Notes: generated from the letters alone by a model not told the origin. Counted from the stretch's first letter, positions 8,386-18,247 are shown. The stretch: 64,000 bases of DNA from Paenibacillus sp. DCT19 (GCF_003268635.1 NZ_CP029639.1:3421501-3485500), one strand, 5' to 3'. Translations and numbers: made by a program.

Positions 8386-8982
8386 TTGCGAAAAAGTTTA
8401 ATTATAGTTGGTCTATGTTTGCTTGTTATATTAGGATTTGGCGCGATGCAAGGGTTACATGTGAATGAAATCAACGCATTGCCCCATGATGGTCAGATTG
8501 TAAAATCCAAAGAAATTCATGGTTACGGCCAAGTGGTATTGTTTGTAGATCATCAAGACCAGAGTTTTGGCATAGCCAAACTTGAAAAGAAGTTCGGTTT
8601 CTTACATCGTTTTGATGGAAGCTCATATGGTCGTACGGTCGAGGAAGGCAAGCCGTTTGAGGCTACTAGTCTAGGTGATCCTAATCGCTTTATAGTTGGG
8701 GTAGTAACACCCAGGGAATCCAACATCGAATACATAGCGGTCGGTAATCATCTGAAGGATGTTTCGTCTTCGCAATCTTACGAGCTCTCCCTTGAAGAAG
8801 TGAAAGCTCATCCGAATGACTACCAACTTGAAGAGATTGACGATCAGTATGCACTGTTTGTATTAGATGAGTATACCGAGGAGAACTGGACAATAAGAGC
8901 TTTTGATCAAGATGGAAATATCGTTGCAGACAAGATATTTGGCGATGAAGTAAGATACATGAATGAGGAGAGAGCCGATTGA
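8386..8982 (+). CDS. Membrane-anchored hypothetical protein, 198 aa
   Basis: I do not recognise this protein. It starts at TTG behind AGGAGGGACGGAGGG. Residues 4-22 form one hydrophobic helix after Arg-Lys, so it is probably an N-terminally anchored extracytoplasmic protein. The rest is a compact, mixed-charge domain of about 170 residues with regularly spaced strands (VVLFVDH, FIVGVVTP, YALFVLDEY). Its stop overlaps the start of the next small gene by four bases, so the two are translationally coupled. The gene diverges from the DinB-like gene. Confidence 0.65.
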   Translation: MRKSLIIVGLCLLVILGFGAMQGLHVNEINALPHDGQIVKSKEIHGYGQVVLFVDHQDQSFGIAKLEKKFGFLHRFDGSSYGRTVEEGKPFEATSLGDPNRFIVGVVTPRESNIEYIAVGNHLKDVSSSQSYELSLEEVKAHPNDYQLEEIDDQYALFVLDEYTEENWTIRAFDQDGNIVADKIFGDEVRYMNEERAD

Positions 8983-9167
8983 AAAGAGTTATTGTTACGA
9001 CGATTGGGATAATTGTGATCAGCTTTGTATTGTTAATAGGCATGAATCTCCTTGGTTCACCTTTTCCTGTCGTTGTTGAGGAGCGTCCGGCAGTTCCAGG
9101 AGAGCGCGAAGTGAAGGTTCATGAAGGAGGTAATTCAATGCTTCAATTAATCTGGTGGAAAGAGTAG
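8979..9167 (+). CDS. Small membrane protein, 62 aa
   Basis: It starts at TTG overlapping the previous stop by four bases, which indicates translational coupling. Residues 4-26 form a hydrophobic helix. The tail is hydrophilic with a Pro/Glu-rich patch and ends in a Trp-Trp pair. It probably works with the membrane-anchored protein encoded just upstream. I know of no named family. The tight overlap is the main reason to believe it is real. Confidence 0.5.
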   Translation: MKRVIVTTIGIIVISFVLLIGMNLLGSPFPVVVEERPAVPGEREVKVHEGGNSMLQLIWWKE

Positions 9168-9495
9168 GGTTGAAGCAGAGGAATTATATCAAGAAATGAA
9201 AATATCTATGAAGTGTTCTGACTGTGGGAGGTTATGGTTTTTTGGATGGGTTTGATGAGAAGCCGAGTGAGTATGTGCTAGTGATAGACAACAAGTGACC
9301 AAAAAATGTATAAAACCTTGTATAGCTACGTGCTATTCGAGGTTTTTTTAATTCCAAAATTTGCAAACTTGAAGAATTAACTATATAATACATATATACT
9401 TTATAAAAATAAGTATTAAATCATCATCGTTCAGCGCTGATTCATACCGTCATACAAGTCATATCCAACTAAAACTATGATTGGAGATGTGTCTA
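9168..9495. other. Intergenic region with possible coding remnant
   Basis: Between 9173 and 9297 short open pieces exist in two frames (one with Cys-x-x-Cys, one ending in YVLVIDNK) but neither has a start and ribosome binding site together. It may be a decayed tail of the preceding unit. A terminator lies at 9312-9349. The rest up to the amidohydrolase start is AT-rich and presumably holds its promoter. Confidence 0.35.
9312..9349 (+). terminator. Rho-independent terminator
   Basis: AAAACCT pairs with AGGTTTT, with an inner repeat GCTACGTGC in the loop, followed by seven T. It ends the small membrane-protein operon. Confidence 0.65.
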
Positions 9496-10863
9496 ATGGG
9501 GAAAAGTTATTTGCTGAAAAATGGTTGTGTCGTATCAATGGATGCCTCGGTTGGTCAGTACAAAAGGGCAGACGTCTTGATTGAGGATTCTTTAATAATA
9601 GCTATCAAGCCTGATCTGGAGTGCGCCGAAGCAGAGGTTATCGATGCATCCGATATGATTGTGCTCCCAGGGCTGGTAGATACCCATCGTCATGTGTGGG
9701 AGTCCCTGGTTAAGACAACAGGAACGAATTGGTCGCTTCCTGTGTATTTGCAGAATCTCTATTATGGAGCAATGGGAAGCAAGCTTCGGCCTCAAGACAG
9801 CTACATCGCGAATTTGTTAGGATCTTTGGAAGCGCTTAATGCTGGAGTGACAACGGTATTGGATTGGAGCATGCCATACTCTTCAGAGCACACAGATGAA
9901 TTGATTCGCGGGCTTCAGGATGCTGGAATTCGTGCGGTGTTTGCGCAGGGTGTTCCTGGAGAAACGAATTACTGGAATAGAGATAGTCTCCTTACATACT
10001 CCAACGATGTACGTAGAGTGAAGCAGCAATACTTCTCATCAAAGGATCAATTGCTGACGTACGGTCTTGCCATTCGAGGTCCGGAATTCAGTCACTGGGA
10101 TACAACGGTCAAAGAGATTCATCTTGCAGAGGAATTAGACGCCATATGTTCCATGCATGTAGGATTCGGGACTTGGGGAAGTGTGGATCGTTCGGTAACA
10201 AAGTTACATGAGGCTGGTCTATTGAGTCCGCGAATCAATGTGGTTCATGGCAATACGATGGGAATTGATGAGTACAAAATGCTTGCTGATCAAGGTGCAT
10301 CACTTTCTGTTACACCTGAGGTAGAAATGATGATGGGGCACGGATATCCGGCGACTGGATATTTTCTGGAGAATGGAGGCACACCAACACTCGGTGTGGA
10401 TGTGGTAACATCTACGGGTGGCGATATGTTTTCCCAGATGAAGTTTGCCCTGCAGGCAGAGCGGTCAAGAGCGAATGAACAATTGCTGCAGCAGGGAGAA
10501 ATGCCTGGAGAGCTGAATCTGCAGTCGAGTCAGGTGTTAAGATTCGCCACATCGGCTGGCGCGCAAGCGTTGGGACTGGGGCATAAGATTGGTACACTGA
10601 CACCGGGCAAAGAGGCCGACCTGATTATGATTCGTGCTACGGATCTGAATCTGTTTCCGGTTCATGATCCAATTGGAGCTATTGTGCAATTCGCCAATCC
10701 ATCCAACGTTGATACTGTATTTGTGGCAGGTCAACCGGTGAAGAGAGAAGGTAAGTTGTTGCATGTGGATCTAAATGCAGTTCGTCGTCAAGCGTTGGAG
10801 AGTACCAGCTATCTTCTATCACAATATCAGATGACTGATGCAGAACGGATCATCTTTTCATAA
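9496..10863 (+). CDS. Amidohydrolase (TRZ/ATZ-type, deaminase-like)
   Basis: This 455-aa enzyme belongs to the metal-dependent amidohydrolase superfamily that includes chlorohydrolases and nucleoside or guanine deaminases. The metal motif HRH is in LPGLVDTHRH near residue 63. Further ligands appear in the SMHVGFG segment, the VVHGN segment and the aspartate of LGVDVVTSTG near residue 300. The C-terminal TPGKEADLIMI strand closes the composite beta-sandwich. The start at 9496 has TTGGAGA eight bases upstream. It stands alone between two terminators, so context gives no substrate. A second, different member of the superfamily lies in the purine cluster at 58 kb. Substrate not assignable. Confidence 0.8.
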   Translation: MGKSYLLKNGCVVSMDASVGQYKRADVLIEDSLIIAIKPDLECAEAEVIDASDMIVLPGLVDTHRHVWESLVKTTGTNWSLPVYLQNLYYGAMGSKLRPQDSYIANLLGSLEALNAGVTTVLDWSMPYSSEHTDELIRGLQDAGIRAVFAQGVPGETNYWNRDSLLTYSNDVRRVKQQYFSSKDQLLTYGLAIRGPEFSHWDTTVKEIHLAEELDAICSMHVGFGTWGSVDRSVTKLHEAGLLSPRINVVHGNTMGIDEYKMLADQGASLSVTPEVEMMMGHGYPATGYFLENGGTPTLGVDVVTSTGGDMFSQMKFALQAERSRANEQLLQQGEMPGELNLQSSQVLRFATSAGAQALGLGHKIGTLTPGKEADLIMIRATDLNLFPVHDPIGAIVQFANPSNVDTVFVAGQPVKREGKLLHVDLNAVRRQALESTSYLLSQYQMTDAERIIFS

Positions 10864-10943
10864 TCTTGGGGTATTATTAATTGAATCGAAAATAAAATAA
10901 AGAGCGTAGATGAAGGACATCGAAAAAAAGCTTAATCCAAGAG

Positions 10944-10969
10944 CCGCATGGGATCATGCGGTTTTTTTT
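10944..10969 (+). terminator. Rho-independent terminator
   Basis: CCGCATG and CATGCGG form a perfect stem with a four-base loop, followed by eight T. It ends the amidohydrolase gene. Confidence 0.88.
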
Positions 10970-11356
10970 GCGCCTTGAGGAGCTTTAGACAGACAGGAAT
11001 CGTGAGGGAAGGACAGCGTAAACAAACGAAATAAGCTGTTATTCACATAAATGCATATAACAACGATTTTAAACACTTTATGGATTCGAAAAAGCGAATC
11101 AAAAACTGCGCATAATATAAATTATACGCAGTTTTCGTTTAAATCGATTTTTATTATCTTTCATGGGCAAGATTTCATGATAGTTTTCGCTTAAAACGCA
11201 CAACATATGACATCTCTCTAAATAAAATTTTAATCAAGCAACGCGATAACGTGTAGAATTGACTAGTTTTTTATAGGTGGTCGATAAGATAGAACAAACC
11301 ACTTTTTTATAGAACAGATGAACAGGTGATACTTTCACGACGAGAGGAATTTATGT
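10970..11356. other. Permease leader and promoter region with tandem hairpins
   Basis: A GATTCG/CGAATC hairpin (11083-11100) directly abuts a near-perfect hairpin AAAACTGCG/CGCAGTTTT (11102-11135). A -35-like TTGACT lies at 11259-11264 without a convincing -10 at the right distance. A direct repeat TTTTTTATAG occurs at about 11268 and 11304. I checked for a T-box and found no AGGGTGGNACCGCG element. The hairpins may be a terminator or an operator for the amino-acid permease. Confidence 0.4.
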
Positions 11357-12757
11357 ATGATCAAAAATGAATCACGATCTTCATTGTTTCGCAAAAAACC
11401 AATTGCTGTAAGTGGGGGAGAACGTAGTGCGCTGAAAAGAGTGTTAGGGCCACTGGATCTGATGACCCTTGGTGTAGGTGCTATTATCGGCACGGGTATA
11501 TTTGTACTCACAGGTGTGGCCGCTGCTAAATACGCAGGACCGGGTCTCGTGCTTTCCTTTTTGCTGGCAGGGCTAATCTGTGCTTTTGCTGCACTATGTT
11601 ATTCTGAATTTGCTTCAAGTGTACCCGCTTCGGGGAGTGCGTATACTTACAGTTATACTGCCTTTGGTGAAGTGATTGCTTGGATCCTTGGATGGGATCT
11701 GATTCTGGAGTATGGTTTTGCGAGTGCGGCAGTGGCTAGTGGATGGTCTGGTTATTTTCAAAGTCTATTGTCTGGATTTGGATTGCACTTACCTCATGAG
11801 CTAACGAGTGCCTTTAGTCCAGAGAAGGGAACGTATTTTGATATCACAGCAGCGGTCATTACGTTGATTATCACCTTTTTGTTAACCCGAGGAGTGAAAG
11901 AAGCAGCACGTGCCAATGGGATTATGGTTGCCCTCAAAATAATCGTTGTGTTGATCTTCATCGGTGTAGGTGTGTTCTATGTTCAGCCTGATAATTGGCA
12001 GCCATTTCTGCCTTTTGGCATTTCGGGTGTTACCGCTGGAGCGGCGACGGTATTCTTTGCGTATATCGGGTTTGATGCTGTATCTACCGCAGCGGAAGAA
12101 GTTAAGCTGCCTCAGCGAAATTTGCCGATTGGCATTATCGGATCGCTCGCGATCTGTACCGTATTATATATCGTCGTTTCGCTAATTCTGACGGGAATTG
12201 TACCGTACCATATGTTGAATGTTAGTGATCCAGTAGCTTTTGCCTTTGAGTTCGTTAACTTGCATGGCTTATCTTGGATCGTTGCACTTGGCGCTATTAC
12301 GGGTATTACTACGGTACTGCTGGTGATGATGTATGGTCAGACGCGATTATTGTATTCGATGTCAAGGGACGGGCTGTTATCCCCGGTATTCTCGAAGGTT
12401 AGTGGCAAGAGTCAAACTCCTGCCGTAGGGAGCTGGGTTGCGGGGATTATTGTAGCGTTATTTTCTGGATTTATCTCCCTCGGACATCTCGCGGAATTGA
12501 CCAATATCGGGACATTGTTTGCATTTGCGGTGGTCAGTCTGGGGATTATTGTGCTCCGTAAAAACAATCCTGATCTCAAACGTGGCTTCCGCGTCCCATT
12601 CGTTCCATGGATTCCGATCCTCAGCGCCATCGGCTGTGTGTATCTCATGACTCGACTTGCGATGCTCACGTGGATTACATTCTTCATCTGGTTACTGATT
12701 GGTCTGGTGATTTATTTCTTATATGGCCGCCATCACAGTCATTTGAATTCAAAATAA
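11357..12757 (+). CDS. APC-family amino-acid permease (CAT type)
   Basis: This 466-aa integral membrane protein is an amino acid/polyamine/organocation permease. It has about 12 hydrophobic segments. The first carries the family hallmark VGAIIGTGIFVL near residue 43, where the substrate carboxylate binds to the unwound helix. The later block AYIGFDAVSTAAEE near residue 235 is characteristic of the cationic amino acid transporter (CAT/YfnA-like) branch. The start has AGAGGA eight bases upstream. A long leader with two hairpins precedes it, and a strong terminator follows, so it is monocistronic. The exact amino acid cannot be told. Confidence 0.88.
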   Translation: MIKNESRSSLFRKKPIAVSGGERSALKRVLGPLDLMTLGVGAIIGTGIFVLTGVAAAKYAGPGLVLSFLLAGLICAFAALCYSEFASSVPASGSAYTYSYTAFGEVIAWILGWDLILEYGFASAAVASGWSGYFQSLLSGFGLHLPHELTSAFSPEKGTYFDITAAVITLIITFLLTRGVKEAARANGIMVALKIIVVLIFIGVGVFYVQPDNWQPFLPFGISGVTAGAATVFFAYIGFDAVSTAAEEVKLPQRNLPIGIIGSLAICTVLYIVVSLILTGIVPYHMLNVSDPVAFAFEFVNLHGLSWIVALGAITGITTVLLVMMYGQTRLLYSMSRDGLLSPVFSKVSGKSQTPAVGSWVAGIIVALFSGFISLGHLAELTNIGTLFAFAVVSLGIIVLRKNNPDLKRGFRVPFVPWIPILSAIGCVYLMTRLAMLTWITFFIWLLIGLVIYFLYGRHHSHLNSK

Positions 12758-12807
12758 ACCGAACAGTAATCTCGATCATTAGATCATGTGGAAACAAAAT
12801 AGGTCAT

Positions 12808-12852
12808 ACCTCCTGATCTTTCGCTTATGCGAAGAAGACAGGAGGTTTTTTT
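12808..12852 (+). terminator. Rho-independent terminator
   Basis: ACCTCCTG pairs with CAGGAGGT; an inner hairpin TCGC/GCGA sits in the loop, and seven T follow. It ends the permease gene. The 258 bases after it, up to 13110, show no gene and presumably hold the next promoter. Confidence 0.85.
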
Positions 12853-13110
12853 ATTTCAATTTCGCGGGTTATCCACTTATTTCGGCTGAATCCCATATTC
12901 GATGCTGAGATGCCACTCGCGCATCCTTCGTAATCAAAAGCGGACTTTTTGAACAACCTTTATTAGAATAGCGGTTCCTAAGACCTGTTTCATGGGTATG
13001 TATTAAGGTGCATGTAGACTCATATCATTGTCTTGGGGTTGCGGGTTGTTCCAATATGACATATATTTGGGGTTGTGACATGCCATCAGACAGAGGAGAG
13101 GGGATGTATC

Positions 13111-14181
13111 ATGAATACACATTTACATACGAATCAACATATGAATTCGAATTTTGGGTTTGCATTAACAGACTCTGCTGTACTTACAGAGGCGAAGTTG
13201 ATCATTAGACAGGAAACTGAAACTGAGCATTTAGAGTTCGACCTTGATCCACAACGCTGCTTGAAGGACGGACGTAAAGTCTCAGTTATTGCTCAGCAAC
13301 TTGATGCTCCTATCGTAAGGCAAGATGCTTCCATTATATATGGGCAAGAACTGAGCTTTGTACAATATACAGTGAACTTAAATTCAGAAACGAAGCTTTC
13401 CATAGGTTCCATTGAAGGTATAGACTATAGTGTAGACTTAGGATGGTCTGATTTCACTGAAGGAGAGTACGAGCTTCGTATATCAATTCATAGGAAAACA
13501 CCGCGAATCGCAGAAGTGCCGCTGGAACCAGAACAGATGGCTATGGTCAAATATGCCCAGGTGGTAACGGTTGTTATCGCACTTTTCCCAGCGCAACCTA
13601 CGCAAGAGCAACTTGCATCAGCACCGGTATGGACGAGAGAACATCATGTATTTGACTCTTATGGTAGTGCTGGCTTTATACTTGCGGATCTGCCCCGCAT
13701 GGTTGCGCGTGTAGAGGAGTTGCTTGGCGTGGGAAACCACAATTTAGTTGAACGTTTTAATGAAGGTGTTCTGTCTTCTCAGCTATTAAATGAAGGATTG
13801 ATGGCCACTGCATGGGGCATTTCGCCTTGGTGTTATTCCATCTATGCAGCGCCTAATGGGGCTGAACAGGCTAAATTGCCGATGGACAAGCTCGGAGAAG
13901 AGCCTGTATGTACGGGAATATACCGTATTGCTGCCGAAACAACACGTTTAAGCATTATTCCTGCTAATGAGCTTGCAAACTGGCCGGCTTGCACGAACAA
14001 AGAATGGCCGCAAATTCATATTGCTGGTTCGGGAGAAACGCTACGCATGGAATTGGTTGTGCAAAATTGTGAATCTGTAAACGGACTTCACGAGAATCCA
14101 CTACCGTCATTTGTGATTACACGTAGTGAGGGTCTCCCAGAGATGGTTGAGCCTTTGATAAATATCGTTATTGTCGACTGA
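13111..14181 (+). CDS. Hypothetical protein, 356 aa
   Basis: I do not recognise this protein. The start at 13111 follows GAGAGGGGATG, which is better than the alternative upstream ATG at 13075. There is no signal peptide or membrane helix. The first 170 residues are rich in alternating beta-strand patterns and acidic residues, while residues 185-280 (around the FDSYGSAGFILADLPRM segment) look helical and could form a second domain. The gene is followed after 50 bases by the recombinase gene on the same strand without a terminator between, so the two may be cotranscribed. Confidence 0.6.
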   Translation: MNTHLHTNQHMNSNFGFALTDSAVLTEAKLIIRQETETEHLEFDLDPQRCLKDGRKVSVIAQQLDAPIVRQDASIIYGQELSFVQYTVNLNSETKLSIGSIEGIDYSVDLGWSDFTEGEYELRISIHRKTPRIAEVPLEPEQMAMVKYAQVVTVVIALFPAQPTQEQLASAPVWTREHHVFDSYGSAGFILADLPRMVARVEELLGVGNHNLVERFNEGVLSSQLLNEGLMATAWGISPWCYSIYAAPNGAEQAKLPMDKLGEEPVCTGIYRIAAETTRLSIIPANELANWPACTNKEWPQIHIAGSGETLRMELVVQNCESVNGLHENPLPSFVITRSEGLPEMVEPLINIVIVD

Positions 14182-14231
14182 CGAATACTACTAAATAAAC
14201 ACTACCCATAGAATTGTGGTGACTAACATAG

Positions 14232-15156
14232 ATGATATCTGAAGAGATCAGGGAGCAATATGCAGAGGAGCTTGAGGCATTTCATATATGGATGAAGGAT
14301 GCCGGCTACACGGGTATACCGTGAAATCCTATACTGGTGATGTGGCTGAATTTCTTGTTTCGATTAAGGGTAAAGCGGTAGATCAGGTCAAAAAACTGCA
14401 TGTGTTATCGTACTTGTCTCAAGCTCGGGAAAGAGGAGTAAGTGATGCGACTAGAAACCGAAAGCATGCTGCAATTCATTGCTTTTACAAATCACTCATT
14501 GAATTAGAGCTAGTAACAGCGAATCCTGCCTTTGGAATCAAGAAGTCCAAAACCGAGAAGAATCGTGCGCCCGTTTTCCTGGATGAGAGCGGGTTGGAGC
14601 GGTTCTTGCAATCGGTTGAGGGCAAGTATCGAACGCGGAATTTGGCTATTTTTCTCCTAATGGGGTATATGGGATTACGGGTCGGAGAGGTACACGCCCT
14701 TAACTGCAAGGATTATAATGCAGAGAGACGCACGCTAAATGTCTTCGGGAAAGGACGGAAGTGGCGCACGCTGCCCGTTCCTGATACAGTTGCGGATCTA
14801 TTGTCCGAAGCTTTAGGGGAACGTTTAGCCCATGGCGTGCGAAGGAAGAGGCGCTCTTTGTATCACAAAAGGGTAAACGACTGTCTATTCGCAGCATTCA
14901 GCTCATCTCGACTGAAACCTTTGAACGATTCCAGCAGCAATCCCCATCCGCGCAGCGACAGAACTATTCCAGTCATAAGCTGCGGCACTCATTTGCTACG
15001 ATGATGTTACGCCGAGGGGCGGATCTGCGAACGGTTCAAGAGCTACTTGGTCACTCATCTATTCAAACTACAACCGTCTACACGCATGTCACCAGTCGGG
15101 AGAAAGAGGAAGCGATGGCGCTGCTTGATGTAAAAATACCTACCTTTAACACCTAA
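14232..15156 (+). pseudogene. Tyrosine recombinase (XerC/D-like), frameshifted twice
   Basis: Three pieces in three frames join into a 308-aa site-specific recombinase when one G is added to the run at 14312-14314 and one C to the run at 14829-14831. The N-terminal SAM-like core-binding domain covers about residues 1-95. The catalytic domain shows the first Arg in MGLRVGEVHALN, Lys in GKGRKWRTLPVP, the His-x-x-Arg of [15 protein letters not shown], the [10 protein letters not shown] block and the Tyr nucleophile in TTVYTHV. All catalytic residues are present, so the breaks are likely sequencing errors. Such proteins resolve chromosome dimers or integrate mobile DNA; no attachment site or cargo is evident here. 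Confidence 0.85.
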
Positions 15157-15179
15157 GTAATTCATAAATAAGGAAGAAG

Positions 15180-15207
15180 CCGCAGATCAACGGAGATGCG
15201 GTTTTTT
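15180..15207 (+). terminator. Rho-independent terminator
   Basis: CCGCA pairs with TGCGG, followed by six T, directly after the recombinase stop. Confidence 0.7.
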
Positions 15208-15482
15208 CCTGTTTGGGACGGAGTGTGATTAAAAATGTTTGCCTAGGTAAAATTAACTATGAAAAATCGCTTTTAGTTGAAGTTTAAAGTGTTTGATCTT
15301 TTATAGTTAGAAGTATAAATGTTATGTGATTAAAGTTATATTTTACGTAATTAATATTATGTAAACTAAACGCTAGATGGTTATTTATTATTCTAAAAAT
15401 ATAATAAATTGTATCAAACGTTAAAATAGTAAATGTAGAATGTCTAACTCAATTTTCTTAATTAAACGTCTTCTTAAACAAT
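15208..15482. other. AT-rich intergenic region between convergent genes
   Basis: The stretch is very AT-rich with no coding potential. It contains at 15353-15370 the same 18-mer seen at 2133-2150, and a looser variant about 40 bases before it. Both flanking genes end here, so it is not an obvious promoter region for them. Confidence 0.45.
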
Positions 15483-15525
15483 AAAAAACCATCTGGATAT
15501 TCTTGAAAGGTAAATCCAGATGGTT
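15483..15525 (-). terminator. Rho-independent terminator of the lactate dehydrogenase gene
   Basis: AACCATCTGGAT pairs with ATCCAGATGGTT as a perfect 12-base stem. The minus strand continues with TTTTTTAT. Confidence 0.88.
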
Positions 15526-15595
15526 GTATTAAATGATGATGATGCTTATTCTTAACAGCCCAATATCCATAGGGGTTATGATGTCATCAAGTTTA

Positions 15596-16525
15596 CTATT
15601 CCAAACCTGCAATTTGCTCTTTTAATTTGTCTGCGGAAGCCTGGAAAGCGATCTTTTCCTTCTCATTCAATGGCAGTGGTAGAATCTCGCGCACACCGTG
15701 ACGATCTACGACACATGGAACGCCTAGATAGACATCAGACACGCCATTGTAATCTTCAAGCAAGGTAGATACATTCAGGACAGAGCCTTCATTCCCAAGA
15801 ATTGCTGCAACAATACGATCAAGTGCTAATGCGATTGCATAAGAAGTAGCGCCTTTGGCATTAATAATCTCATAGGCTGCATTCTTGGTGCGATCAAAGA
15901 TATCCTCTTGCGTTTCTTCATCCAGCTCCAGGTTCGTTCCTGCAACGTTCGCAAGACTCCATACAGGTACTTCGGAATCCCCATGTTCACCGATAATATG
16001 AGCGTGGATGCTGCGTGGATCAATGCCTTTATTTTTACCAATCAGATAACGGAAACGCGCGCTATCTAGCAACGTTCCTGAGCCGATAACACGGGACGCA
16101 GGCCAGCCGCTTTGTTTCCAGGACGTGTAGGAGAGGATATCTACAGGATTAGTAGCAATCAACAAAATACCATGAGAATTAACGGCTGTGATCTTCTCAA
16201 TAATGTCTTTGAAAATGCTTGCATTTTTCTTCAGCAGATCAATGCGTGTCTCGCCAGGCTTCTGTGATGCGCCCGCTGTTATGATGATGATGTCAGCGTC
16301 TTTGCAATCTGAATAATCGCCAGCCCATACTTTTACGCCCCCGGTAAAAGGAAGACCGTGGTTCATATCGAGCATTTCACCTGTTGCTTTGTCATGATTC
16401 ACATCCACAAATACCAACTCGGATGAGCGCTGTCTTAACATCAGCGTGTATCCCGTTGTTGTTCCTACCGCACCCATGCCTATAATAACGACACGACTGG
16501 GTTTAAGGTTCGTACTATTTGCCAT
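15596..16525 (-). CDS. ldh: L-lactate dehydrogenase
   Basis: This cytosolic enzyme interconverts pyruvate and L-lactate with NADH. The 309-aa protein has the Rossmann motif GMGAVG near residue 16, the mobile-loop segment GASQKPGETR whose Gln marks lactate rather than malate dehydrogenase, the ATNPVD segment and the catalytic His in IIGEHGDSE near residue 180. The length is normal. The start has AAGGAGAGG upstream. It is a single-gene unit with its own terminator. Upstream at about 16595-16616 lies TTGTGA-like sequence on the minus strand, half of a site for the redox regulator Rex, but the second half is poor. Confidence 0.95.
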   Translation of the reverse strand: MANSTNLKPSRVVIIGMGAVGTTTGYTLMLRQRSSELVFVDVNHDKATGEMLDMNHGLPFTGGVKVWAGDYSDCKDADIIIITAGASQKPGETRIDLLKKNASIFKDIIEKITAVNSHGILLIATNPVDILSYTSWKQSGWPASRVIGSGTLLDSARFRYLIGKNKGIDPRSIHAHIIGEHGDSEVPVWSLANVAGTNLELDEETQEDIFDRTKNAAYEIINAKGATSYAIALALDRIVAAILGNEGSVLNVSTLLEDYNGVSDVYLGVPCVVDRHGVREILPLPLNEKEKIAFQASADKLKEQIAGLE

Positions 16526-16836
16526 GTTTATATCCTCTCCTTTTTAGGTGTACTTCCATCCATATTAAGGGATATCTTCCGGAAAAGCGAGGTCTGTCTA
16601 TAAACTTTTTCACAATAGATTTTCTGTTATGGTAATTTTACGTCGAATTATATCTTCATCCTTCGAACCCTTAATGGCCTTACAAGTGTACTTCTTGGTA
16701 CTGGGTGTACGTGCCCACGAGCCTTTTCGACATGTTTTGTGGTAGAATGATTGAAGTGTATATTGTTGTGTTCGTAAAAGTGACCCGTTAAGCTAGGCAT
16801 GCGCGCCTTCTTATGGGATGAGAGAGGTGGAACCAC
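16526..16836. other. Divergent promoter region (ldh and BNR lipoprotein)
   Basis: This 311-base region must carry promoters for the two diverging genes. I see an imperfect Rex-like half-site at 16595-16616 (minus strand), but no clear -35/-10 pair and no coding potential. Confidence 0.4.
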
Positions 16837-18113
16837 TTGCGTTGGCATTGGATCAAAATCGCGCAGACAGCTCTGCTGTGTGTAGGTATAGCAGCCATAT
16901 TGGCCGCCTGCACGGATTCAGAAGAAACTCCGGTGGCTCAGCCACCTCAGGAGACGGATGAGACCGGAAATACCGGACAAACATTAACCGTTGTTCCACC
17001 AGTAAACAGTACAGAAGCGGCTGATATGGCCAAGTATCAGATTCAGACTCGCTTGACCGATTTTCAGCTCCTGAATTCGAACGGTGGTTTAGCATGGGGA
17101 GTCACAAGAAATGCACTACGGTTGTATTATACGCAGGATGAAGGGGCCACCTGGACGAATATTTCTCCTTCAGAGAATGTGCAGTTTCCAGCTAATCCAC
17201 AGTACGGTCAGAGTATATATTTTGTAGACCGTACACACGGATGGATCGTGCGTGAAGGTATGGGTGGAACAGATACGATTGTGCTTCGCACCAACAATGG
17301 GGAGCTAGCTGGAGCTTATCCTCGCTGTCTAAGACCGATAAGGTGACGGCAATTTCTTTTGTTTCTCCGGAAAAAGGATGGATTCTCACTACAGTAGATA
17401 CCTCGATCGGTAAACAGGACAAAAAGCTGTATGTCACTGAAGATGGTGGAACTACCTGGAAAGCGATGTCTGAGAGTGATGATGACGAGCAAACTGGTTT
17501 GGGAGAGATTCCTACACGTGGGTATACAACAGGATTAACGTTTTCAGATGCAAAACATGGATTCTTAACAGCACTTGATTTTGGGACACCGAAGTTGTAC
17601 GTTACGACTAATGGTGGAGAGGATTGGAAGGCTGGAGCTTCGTTCTTCGATCGTGAGAAATTTAGTGGATGTGGTAATTTTGGTATTAGCTCACCCCAAT
17701 TTTTCGGACGAGAAGCCAAAGGAGCTTGGATGGCATTATCCTGTTCAACGGGAGATCGCACCAAGTTTAATGGTTTTTTCACAGACGATGGAGGTAAGAG
17801 CTGGAGTTTATCAACGTTCTCGCTCAATAAGCAAACAGGGCTTAATCGCAATCTTGCGCCAACATTTCTTAATGCTACGCATGGATGGACGATACATGAA
17901 GGTATAACCTACCATACAGAAGATGGAGGGAAGACCTGGAGCGCACTTCCGAGAAGTAAAGTGTTCGATCAGATTCAGGAAGACTATCCGGAGATCGTGA
18001 AGATCCAGATGGTATCTACGAAGCTGGGTTGGGTGCTGGTTGAAAATACGGATACCAAACGATCCTTATTGTTGCAAACGGAAGATGGCGGTATCCGCTG
18101 GAAGGTACTATAA
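16837..18113 (+). pseudogene. BNR-repeat lipoprotein (Ycf48-like beta-propeller), frameshifted
   Basis: The protein begins at TTG after GAGAGGTGG and has a lipoprotein signal peptide with the lipobox LAAC near residue 25. The rest is a series of BNR-type repeats, each ending in the form G-(A/T/K)-(T/S)-W, for example GATWTN, GTTWKA, GKSWSL and GKTWSA, which build a beta-propeller like photosystem assembly factor Ycf48. Adding one G to the run at 17299-17302 joins the two halves into 425 aa and restores another repeat, GGASWSL, exactly at the junction. It is probably an extracytoplasmic lipid-anchored propeller of unknown binding partner. I judge the break an error. Confidence 0.8.
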
Positions 18114-18142
18114 TCGCAAGGTACAACAAATATTACAAGAAG

Positions 18143-18170
18143 GAAACCTAAGGGTTTCTTTTCTTTTTAG
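18143..18170 (+). terminator. Rho-independent terminator
   Basis: GAAACC pairs with GGTTTC across a four-base loop, followed by a T-rich tail interrupted by single C residues. It ends the BNR lipoprotein gene. Confidence 0.6.
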
Positions 18171-18247
18171 ATACTTTGTGAAATAAATCACAAAATAAAA
18201 ATTCAAAGGATGTTATATTGAATTCAAGAAGAGAAGGAGTGATGAAG

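Noticed and set aside
11160..11356. Possible T-box riboswitch before the amino-acid permease
   Set aside because: The GGTGG-like piece and hairpins suggested it, but the T-box core (AGGGTGGNACCGCG) and a specifier loop are absent.
14232..15156. Recombinase as evidence of an integrated mobile element
   Set aside because: No tRNA, direct repeats, excisionase or phage genes flank it; it is probably a chromosomal Xer-type gene.
16595..16616. Rex operator upstream of ldh
   Set aside because: One half matches TTGTGA but the second half (TTATAG) departs too far from TCACAA to call a site.
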